From: Gammaproteobacteria bacterium
GTDB lineage: Bacteria; Pseudomonadota; Gammaproteobacteria; Eutrophobiales; Eutrophobiaceae
Direction of reading: 5' to 3'
DNA: 6,798 nt
NCBI GenBank assembly: GCA_004356415.1
Contig: SMWN01000026.1
Location: forward strand, 1-6,798
In this document: positions 1 to 4,253 of the stretch, one piece after another
Layout: every line of letters begins with the position of its first letter
Numbering within the stretch: the stretch's first letter is position 1
Translations under genes and position numbers: made by a program
Notes under the pieces: model-generated
What the model saw: only the letters and a program-made list of their open reading frames with translations
What the model was told of the DNA's origin: nothing
Databases searched by the model: none

Positions 1-232
1 AAAGCGCAATCAGGTGGGGCATTTCACGAATGCAACCTTTGCAGGATGTTGCCCAGAAAGTTATTAATACCGGTTTGCCACGTAGTTGTTGTAAATCAAT
101 GATGCTTCCATCTGTTATGGTGAGTTTGATATCAGGTGCCCGGCTAATACCGCCCGGCGAAACCCATAACCAGATAACAGAAGCTGTTAGTAATACGAAA
201 AGTGGTATTGCAATCAGAGATCGCTTGTTCAT
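1..232 (-). CDS. TlpA/ResA-like membrane-anchored thioredoxin-fold protein (partial, 3' end missing)
   Basis: The frame starts at an ATG (230-232, minus strand) and is open to the left edge, giving the first 77 residues. The N-terminus MNKRSL is followed by a hydrophobic segment at about residues 6-24, read as a signal anchor placing the rest in the periplasm. Around residues 50-70 come the strand RGKPVLITFWATSC and the motif C64-K-G-C67, in the position of the redox-active CxxC of TlpA/ResA proteins (commonly WATWCPPC in the family). The family reduces or isomerises periplasmic disulfides, often in cytochrome c maturation or stress response; which applies here is unknown. The gene lies 21 bases downstream of the DUF4126 gene on the same strand and is probably cotranscribed. 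No clear Shine-Dalgarno precedes the ATG; the spacer contains a TATAAT hexamer (245-250, minus) but no good -35. The C-terminal half of the fold lies outside the window. Confidence 0.85.
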   Translation of the reverse strand, partial: MNKRSLIAIPLFVLLTASVIWLWVSPGGISRAPDIKLTITDGSIIDLQQLRGKPVLITFWATSCKGCIREMPHLIAL

Positions 233-253
233 TTGGAATTAATTATTATAGGG

Positions 254-904
254 TCAATTATCAGTATTACTCATAATCTCATTCGCAGATTCAGTGACTT
301 CTTTTTTTAGATCCCCGCTGAAGAAATTTTTGATGCTATTAAAAATGCGTTGAATCCCTCTCCATATTTTGGGCAAGAGCCAGATCATTAAGCCAATGAA
401 CATGACAAGTAAGACAAGGAATACAACAGGATGATTTAATGCCGTCCATAAACCTACAATGACTAGTAGGTCTTCACCAATGGAGGCAGTCCAGTTAGTC
501 ACGGGTTCAGGTGACGAATTGATTACGATTCGGCTGCCTGCCTTGGTCGCGTGGGCAGCCGCCGCCAGTGAGCCACCAACAATAAACGCAGCCAGTTCAA
601 CAGCGGGGGTCATTTCACCGACTGCACCCATGGCTAGCACTGCTCCAAGTGGAATTCTGATAAACGTGTGTAGTGCGTCCCATGCAGTATCGACACCTGG
701 GGTTTTATCTGCAAAAAATTCAACACAGTACATCAGACCTGCGGAAGTCATCACCAGAGGATCTGTGACGACCATTAAATCTGGTGGTAAATCAATATTT
801 CCCGTCGTTCCTAGATAACCGAGCATAAATATAGTGGCATAAAGGTTAATGCCACTGGCCCATGCGGCCCCCATCGTTAATGCAATGATTGATATGGTGT
901 CCAT
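254..904 (-). CDS. DUF4126 family integral membrane protein
   Basis: This 216-residue protein is recognised as DUF4126 from its N-terminus (GAAWASGINLYATIFMLGYLG, in part residues 12-32), the segment EFFADKTPGVDTAWDALH (62-79) and HATKAGSRIVINSSPEPVTN (118-137), all typical of the family. Hydrophobic stretches at about residues 4-31, 86-118 and 146-176 indicate several membrane segments; the C-terminal 35 residues (KIWRGIQRIFNSIKNFF onwards) are basic, then acidic and polar, and likely cytosolic. The biochemical function of DUF4126 is not established, and I infer none. The ATG start is supported by an AGGAAA ribosome binding site at 911-916 (minus), seven bases upstream. The TlpA-like gene follows 21 bases downstream, suggesting an operon. 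The length appears complete. Confidence 0.9.
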   Translation of the reverse strand: MDTISIIALTMGAAWASGINLYATIFMLGYLGTTGNIDLPPDLMVVTDPLVMTSAGLMYCVEFFADKTPGVDTAWDALHTFIRIPLGAVLAMGAVGEMTPAVELAAFIVGGSLAAAAHATKAGSRIVINSSPEPVTNWTASIGEDLLVIVGLWTALNHPVVFLVLLVMFIGLMIWLLPKIWRGIQRIFNSIKNFFSGDLKKEVTESANEIMSNTDN

Positions 905-910
905 AAATTA

Positions 911-916
911 TTTCCT
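911..916 (-). promoter_or_regulatory. Ribosome binding site of the DUF4126 gene
   Basis: On the minus strand AGGAAA lies seven bases before the ATG at 902-904, which fixes that start. It directly abuts the repeat-like segment that begins near 917. Confidence 0.7.
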
Positions 917-1045
917 GAATTCAGTTTGGGTATTTTAGCGCAACACGGAAGGCTATAGTCGTTTTGACTGGATAAAAACGCATTTGTTCTTCAAAATGAG
1001 CAAATAGCTTGCCTTTCCAGGAGCCTTGATGGCTTGAATATTCTC
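917..1045 (+). repeat. Diverged, shortened relative of the interior of the 1171-1436 element (candidate)
   Basis: Five short blocks here recur in the same order and orientation inside the element at 1171-1436. They are ga[a/g]ttcagt (917-925 versus 1203-1211), gcgcaacacg (938-947 versus 1229-1238, identical), ttttgactgg (962-971 versus 1285-1294, identical), at[g/a]agcaaNNagctt (996-1010 versus 1314-1328) and atgNcttgaatat (1029-1041 versus 1374-1386, one mismatch). A ttctc follows in both (1041-1045 and 1393-1397). The gaps between blocks differ by up to about 30 bases and are mostly shorter here, as expected for an old copy with deletions. I see no matching terminal inverted repeats around this segment. 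Each block alone could be chance; the shared order is the argument. The alignment was made by eye. Confidence 0.45.
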
Positions 1046-1142
1046 TTGACAGCAAAATCGGCAAATATTAACCTGATTTGCGAAATATCTGATCTATTCA
1101 GTTGTTTCAACAGGAATAACCATAACGGTAGAACACTTTATT

Positions 1143-1167
1143 GAAAGCGGCCCTGGCCGCTTTCTTT
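1143..1167 (+). terminator. Intrinsic-terminator-like hairpin without an obvious upstream gene
   Basis: GAAAGCGGCC (1143-1152) pairs perfectly with GGCCGCTTTC (1155-1164) around a two-base loop (the innermost pair probably opens), and TTT follows, giving a tail CTTTCTTT on the plus strand. The reverse direction has a poorer tail. The nearest plus-strand gene upstream is absent: DUF4126 reads the other way. The hairpin may end an unannotated short transcript from 905-1142, block read-through towards argC, or be left over from a lost gene. It ends four bases before the left end of the inverted-repeat element. Confidence 0.6.
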
Positions 1168-1170
1168 GCT

Positions 1171-1193
1171 TATACCCAAACCACCTGGAAATG
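1171..1193 (+). repeat. Left terminal inverted repeat
   Basis: This is the left arm of the element, beginning TATACCC and ending GGAAATG. It is the exact reverse complement of 1414-1436; pairing stops after 23 bases on the inner side (1194 against 1413) and at 1170 against 1437 on the outer side. Confidence 0.9.
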
Positions 1194-1345
1194 CACGTTT
1201 CAGAGTTCAGTCAAGAAGTCAGAGCAAGGCGCAACACGTTGTGAATGACTGGTCCTTCATAAACGTTGCAACGCGGCATTGATTTTTTGACTGGGCCCCC
1301 GCAGGGCAAGAGGATAAGCAACCAGCTTCTTCGTTCTAAAACCTT

Positions 1346-1364
1346 GGACTAGAATGACTAGTCC
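1346..1364 (+). repeat. Internal hairpin of the element
   Basis: GGACTAG (1346-1352) pairs with CTAGTCC (1358-1364) around the loop AATGA. Its right part, gaatgactagtcc (1352-1364), is also a near-perfect direct repeat of gaatgactggtcc at 1243-1255 (12 of 13 bases). Confidence 0.6.
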
Positions 1365-1413
1365 TGCGGGTTTATGCCTTGAATATGGTTACTTCTCGTC
1401 TTGCTGAAGCCTA

Positions 1414-1436
1414 CATTTCCAGGTGGTTTGGGTATA
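1414..1436 (-). repeat. Right terminal inverted repeat
   Basis: This is the right arm of the element, starting CATTTCC and ending GGGTATA, identical to the left arm on the opposite strand. It ends 70 bases before the preferred argC start, so it lies where the argC promoter would be expected. Confidence 0.9.
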
Positions 1437-1446
1437 GGGCATATTT

Positions 1447-1452
1447 TATAGT
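1447..1452 (+). promoter_or_regulatory. Possible -10 element for argC
   Basis: TATAGT in an AT-rich tract 55 bases upstream of the GTG start is the best -10-like hexamer between the element and argC. A matching -35 would fall inside the right inverted repeat (around 1424-1429, TGGTTT) and is a poor match, so the promoter assignment is weak. Confidence 0.2.
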
Positions 1453-1492
1453 TAGACACAATTGACGGTTTTTGGTGAATATTCAAAAAAAC

Positions 1493-1496
1493 AGGT
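1493..1496 (+). promoter_or_regulatory. Ribosome binding site supporting the GTG start of argC
   Basis: AGGT sits about ten bases before GTG 1507. No purine-rich site precedes the upstream in-frame TTG at 1462, so the later start is preferred. Confidence 0.5.
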
Positions 1497-1506
1497 ACAC
1501 ATATTA

Positions 1507-2550
1507 GTGAGTAGTAAAAATTTAAAAGTGGGTGTTGTTGGTGCGACTGGATATACTGGTGTTGAGTTATTGCGCCTGCTTGTTGGTCACGAGCAAGTCG
1601 ATATCCATGTTGTCACTTCAAATACTGAGAAAGACCAATATGTAACTGATATTTTCTCAAGTTTGTCTGGATATCTGGATTTGAAATTTTCTGATCATGA
1701 TTCCCCTGAACTGAAAGAATGCGATGTCGTATTTTTTGCTACTCCTCATGCGACATCCATGTACAAGATCCCTGAATTGTTGAATGCAAGTGTAAAAATT
1801 GTCGATCTCTCTGCTGATTTTCGTTTGCAAAAAGCTGAAGAGTGGGAGCATTGGTATGGTGTTAAGCATGCTGCGCCAGAATTATTAAAAAAGGCTGTTT
1901 ACGGTTTGCCTGAAATGAATCGGCAGCAGATAGCCAAGGCGGATCTGGTGGCGAATCCTGGGTGTTATCCTACGGCGATAACGCTTGGGTTTTTACCCTT
2001 ATTGGAAAATGGGGTTATTGATTTAAATACACTCATTGCAGATGCCAAATCCGGTGTTAGTGGTGCAGGGCGTAAGGCGGCCATGGAGAATCTTTTCAGC
2101 GAAGCCAGTGAAACATTTAAAGCATATGGTGTTGCTGGTCATCGGCACTTACCCGAAATATGTCAGACTCTGAGTATTTGTTCCGGACAGGCTGTGGATC
2201 TCACATTTGTGCCTCATTTAGTACCGATGGTGAGAGGTATCTTTGCAACGCTTTATGCGCACTTAAACCAGGCAAACGTCGATATCAGCAAAATGTATAA
2301 GGCACGTTATATTGATGAACCCTATGTTGATGTTCTCCCAGAGGGCTCACAGCCAGATACCCGTTCAGTACGGGGATCCAATATGTGTCGAATCGCAATC
2401 CATAAAGCACAGAATAGCGACAAACTCATTGTTTTGTCTGTCATCGATAATCTGGTGAAAGGCGCAGCAGGTCAGGCAATTCAGAATATGAATATTATGT
2501 TCGGTCTGGATGAGGTGATGGGGCTAAAGCTTCCTGCAATTTACCCATAA
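1507..2550 (+). CDS. argC: N-acetyl-gamma-glutamyl-phosphate reductase (ArgC)
   Basis: ArgC catalyses the NADPH-dependent reduction of N-acetyl-glutamyl phosphate to N-acetyl-glutamate semialdehyde, the third step of arginine synthesis in the cytosol. The 347-residue product has the usual type 1 length. The Rossmann motif GVVGATGYTG lies at residues 9-18, FATPHATS at about 77-84 and LSADFR at 101-106. The catalytic cysteine C153 is in NPGCYPTA, and the active-site histidines are in GHRHLPEI (H212, H214). I chose GTG at 1507 because the conserved N-terminus begins just after it and AGGT precedes it; the frame also extends back to a TTG at 1462, adding 15 residues (FGEYSKKQVHIL) that do not resemble the family. 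The gene follows the inverted-repeat element and probably heads the run with the next three plus-strand genes. A TGAATATTCA palindrome (1476-1485) lies just upstream, but lacks the spacing of an ArgR box. Confidence 0.96.
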   Translation: MSSKNLKVGVVGATGYTGVELLRLLVGHEQVDIHVVTSNTEKDQYVTDIFSSLSGYLDLKFSDHDSPELKECDVVFFATPHATSMYKIPELLNASVKIVDLSADFRLQKAEEWEHWYGVKHAAPELLKKAVYGLPEMNRQQIAKADLVANPGCYPTAITLGFLPLLENGVIDLNTLIADAKSGVSGAGRKAAMENLFSEASETFKAYGVAGHRHLPEICQTLSICSGQAVDLTFVPHLVPMVRGIFATLYAHLNQANVDISKMYKARYIDEPYVDVLPEGSQPDTRSVRGSNMCRIAIHKAQNSDKLIVLSVIDNLVKGAAGQAIQNMNIMFGLDEVMGLKLPAIYP

Positions 2551-2625
2551 AGCAATATCATTTGCAGACCCGTTTTAACTATATTTTTTGTTAATGATCT
2601 AACTTCCGAATAAGGTAGTATCAGA

Positions 2626-3354
2626 GTGAGCCTATCAAGAAGACTGGTAATAAAGCAGCACAGACCACTACTTATTATTGCTGTGATCATTGTATCTTGT
2701 GCATTGATATCTATTACGACATGGATTTTTCTCGACAAGAGTCAGTGGTCATACATCATATCGAGTCTGTCTGAAGCCAAAAAGAGTAAAGAGTTGTGGC
2801 AAGATAATAAGACGATGAAAAATACAATCGTCGAACTGGAAGGACGCATTGTGATGTTCGAAAGAACAGCACAAGTAGAAAGGCAAACTATTGCAAATCT
2901 TCAGAAAGGCATGATCAAGCAACAGGATGAGGCATATAAGCTGAGAAAGGAACTCGAGTTCTACCAGGGCGTTATGACTTCTACAGGCGAATCCAAGGGG
3001 TTAAACATATTGGGATTGCGTATTGAAGAAACATCCCGACCCAGGAGTTATTATTTCAAGCTTATATTAACCCATGTGTCAAAAAGTGATAAGGTAATAA
3101 CGGGTAAGTTGTCTATACTGCTGGAAGGTGTTCAGGAGGATGTTGCCAGAACGATTGATATTCAGGAACTGACTTTATCTGAATCATTATCATTGGGCTT
3201 CAAATTTAGTAGTTTTGAGCGTATAGAGGGCAGTATTGTGTTGCCCGAGAACTTTGTTGTGCATAGGGTGATAGTCCGGGCTCGTCCAGATGGGAAGAAA
3301 AGGGCGTCTGCAATAGAGCGCGTTTTCGATTGGTCAGAAGCAATGAATCGGTAG
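2626..3354 (+). CDS. Bitopic membrane coiled-coil protein (DUF6776-like)
   Basis: The 242-residue product starts at GTG 2626, with AAGG (2612-2615) ten bases upstream. A short basic N-terminal tail (residues 1-14, with R5, R6, K10, R13) precedes one membrane segment at about 15-36, so the tail should be cytosolic and the rest periplasmic. Residues 47-113 form a charged, heptad-like helical region predicted to be a coiled coil, ending in LEFYQGVM. Residues from about 125 to 230 look like a beta-rich domain, with alternating patterns such as YYFKLILTHVSK and GKLSILLEG and the stretch GSIVLPENFVVHRVIVRARP. I recall this architecture and its place next to argC, a bactofilin and erpA as DUF6776 of gammaproteobacteria; the function is unknown. 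Only 14 bases separate it from the bactofilin, so the two are probably cotranslated from one mRNA. No enzyme motif is visible. Confidence 0.85.
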   Translation: MSLSRRLVIKQHRPLLIIAVIIVSCALISITTWIFLDKSQWSYIISSLSEAKKSKELWQDNKTMKNTIVELEGRIVMFERTAQVERQTIANLQKGMIKQQDEAYKLRKELEFYQGVMTSTGESKGLNILGLRIEETSRPRSYYFKLILTHVSKSDKVITGKLSILLEGVQEDVARTIDIQELTLSESLSLGFKFSSFERIEGSIVLPENFVVHRVIVRARPDGKKRASAIERVFDWSEAMNR

Positions 3355-3360
3355 AGGAGA
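3355..3360 (+). promoter_or_regulatory. Ribosome binding site deciding the bactofilin start
   Basis: AGGAGA immediately follows the stop codon of the preceding gene and lies eight bases before ATG 3369. This strong site favours 3369 over the upstream in-frame TTG at 3330, which would overlap the previous gene. Confidence 0.8.
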
Positions 3361-3368
3361 GATTTAAG

Positions 3369-3785
3369 ATGTTAGGCAAGGGGAAAAACAAAAAAACCAC
3401 ACGTATGGATACGTTGGTTGGACCACGAAGTGAGGTGATTGGCGATATAAAGTTTTCCGGTGGATTGCATGTCGAAGGAACAATAAAAGGCAATGTTATT
3501 GCAGAGAATGATGGTAGGTCATTAGTTCAACTGACTGAAAGTGGAACGATTGAAGGTGAGATAAGAGCCCCCTTTGTTGTACTAAACGGTGTTGTCATTG
3601 GTGATGTTCATGGTGGTGAGCATGTTGAACTTGCGTCAAAGGCACGTGTCGCAGGGAATGTGTACTATAATCTAATTGAGATGGCCGTAGGTGCGGAGGT
3701 CAATGGTAAGCTTGTGCATACACAGGTTGCCGATGATGTGCCGTTGGCGCTAGGGCATGTAGATCCCCTGGATGATCTAGAATAA
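3369..3785 (+). CDS. Bactofilin (polymer-forming cytoskeletal protein)
   Basis: Bactofilins assemble without nucleotides into filaments from a right-handed beta-helix and act as scaffolds at the inner face of the membrane, often for cell-wall enzymes. The 138-residue product has the normal small size. A basic, disordered N-terminal tail (MLGKGKNKKTTR, residues 1-12) leads into the core beginning TLVGPRSEVIGDI (15-27), then GGLHVEGTIKGNV (31-43), followed by repeated turns such as GTIEGEIRAPFVVLNGVVIG and ARVAGNV. The glycine-spaced hydrophobic pattern is the beta-helix signature. A short acidic C-terminal tail (DPLDDLE) closes it. The start is set by the AGGAGA site and is near-coupled to the upstream membrane coiled-coil gene. 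The basic tail could bind membrane or the neighbour; that is inference. I leave out a gene symbol because bactofilin names vary between species. Confidence 0.93.
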   Translation: MLGKGKNKKTTRMDTLVGPRSEVIGDIKFSGGLHVEGTIKGNVIAENDGRSLVQLTESGTIEGEIRAPFVVLNGVVIGDVHGGEHVELASKARVAGNVYYNLIEMAVGAEVNGKLVHTQVADDVPLALGHVDPLDDLE

Positions 3786-3839
3786 TTCGGAATAGAGACA
3801 GTTCCGTGCGATAATTACGAATGAAGGTAGAAACTGATA

Positions 3840-4253
3840 ATGAGTACAGTACAGGAAAAGAAAAGCCCAAAGAAAGTAACCATAGCCGATGCCCCTGAGG
3901 CGGATGCGCCTGATTCAGATATTCCTGACCCATTGATATTTACTGATGAGGCAGCAGCGAAGGTAAAATCCTTAATCGAGGAAGAGGGCAATGATGCATT
4001 GATGTTGAGAGTATTCGTCAGTGGTGGCGGTTGTTCTGGTTTTCAGTATGGGTTTACCTTTGATGAGAGTATTACAGATGGCGACACTATTATTGAGAAA
4101 GGTGATGTGAAATTGCTCATTGATCCAATGAGTTTCCAGTATCTAGTAGGCGGTGAGATTGATTACACGGAAGGTCTGGAAGGTGCTCAGTTCGTCATCC
4201 GCAATCCTAATGCGAAGACCACTTGTGGTTGTGGCTCATCCTTTTCAGTTTAA
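3840..4253 (+). CDS. erpA: A-type iron-sulfur cluster carrier ErpA
   Basis: ErpA accepts Fe-S clusters from the Isc or Suf scaffold and delivers them to apoproteins, notably those of isoprenoid synthesis and respiration. The three cluster-binding cysteines are present: C65 in SGGGCSGFQYGF, and C129 and C131 in the C-terminal TTCGCGSSFSV. The segment DPMSFQYLVGGEIDYTEGLEG is very close to the enterobacterial ErpA sequence and separates it from IscA or SufA. The product has 137 residues, about 20 more than Escherichia coli ErpA. The excess is an N-terminal Lys-rich then Ala/Asp/Pro-rich stretch (residues 1-31) before the conserved LIFTDEAAAKVKSLI. AAGG (3824-3827) lies 12 bases before the ATG. 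The 54-base gap from the bactofilin contains a GATAAT hexamer (3810-3815) and a weak inverted repeat CGGAA/TTCCG (3788-3806); a separate promoter is possible but not shown. The 3' end overlaps the stop codon of anmK. Confidence 0.95.
   Translation: MSTVQEKKSPKKVTIADAPEADAPDSDIPDPLIFTDEAAAKVKSLIEEEGNDALMLRVFVSGGGCSGFQYGFTFDESITDGDTIIEKGDVKLLIDPMSFQYLVGGEIDYTEGLEGAQFVIRNPNAKTTCGCGSSFSV

Larger units (their letters stand above)
1171..1436. mobile_element. MITE-like non-coding element with perfect 23-bp terminal inverted repeats
   Basis: The 266-bp segment is bounded by 23-bp inverted repeats that match without a mismatch: 1171-1193 begins tatacccaaaccacctgg, and 1414-1436 is its exact reverse complement. 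It contains no long open frame, so it cannot encode a transposase. The ends read TA-TACCC and GGGTA-TA, compatible with insertion at a TA target, as IS630/Tc1-type transposases do, but a TA duplication cannot be told apart from the repeat itself. No longer target duplication is visible in the flanks (ttctttgct and gggcatatt). The interior carries a 7-bp hairpin at 1346-1364, the palindrome CGTTGCAACG at 1264-1273, and an inverted pair CCCGCAGG (1298-1305) and CCTGCGGG (1363-1370). The family name is not known to me. The inverted-repeat structure is seen directly; the mobility and transposase class are inferred. Confidence 0.8.

Noticed and set aside
30..242. A 70-residue open frame on the plus strand at the left edge.
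   Set aside because: The minus strand encodes a signal anchor and CxxC thioredoxin motif here, so the plus-strand frame is a shadow.
459..818. A 119-residue open frame on the plus strand across the DUF4126 gene.
   Set aside because: It is the antisense of a clear membrane protein with its own ribosome site; the plus-strand translation shows no recognisable domain.
968..1144. A 58-codon open frame on the plus strand ending just before the terminator hairpin (TGA at 1142-1144).
   Set aside because: It has no ATG or GTG with a ribosome site (only a TTG at 1034), its translation resembles nothing I recognise, and a frame of this length is expected by chance in AT-rich DNA. It also overlaps the repeat-like segment.
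1171..1436. The inverted-repeat segment as a CRISPR array, integron attachment site or REP element.
   Set aside because: There are no regularly spaced direct repeats, no integrase or Cas genes nearby, and the paired ends are 220 bases apart and much longer than REP stems.
1462..1506. Upstream TTG start extending argC by 15 residues.
   Set aside because: There is no ribosome site before TTG 1462 and the added residues are not family-like; GTG 1507 has AGGT upstream and leads directly into the Rossmann strand.
3788..3806. Inverted repeat CGGAA/TTCCG between the bactofilin and erpA as a possible terminator or IscR site.
   Set aside because: The stem is only five pairs around a nine-base loop with no T-tract, and it does not match the IscR site patterns I know.
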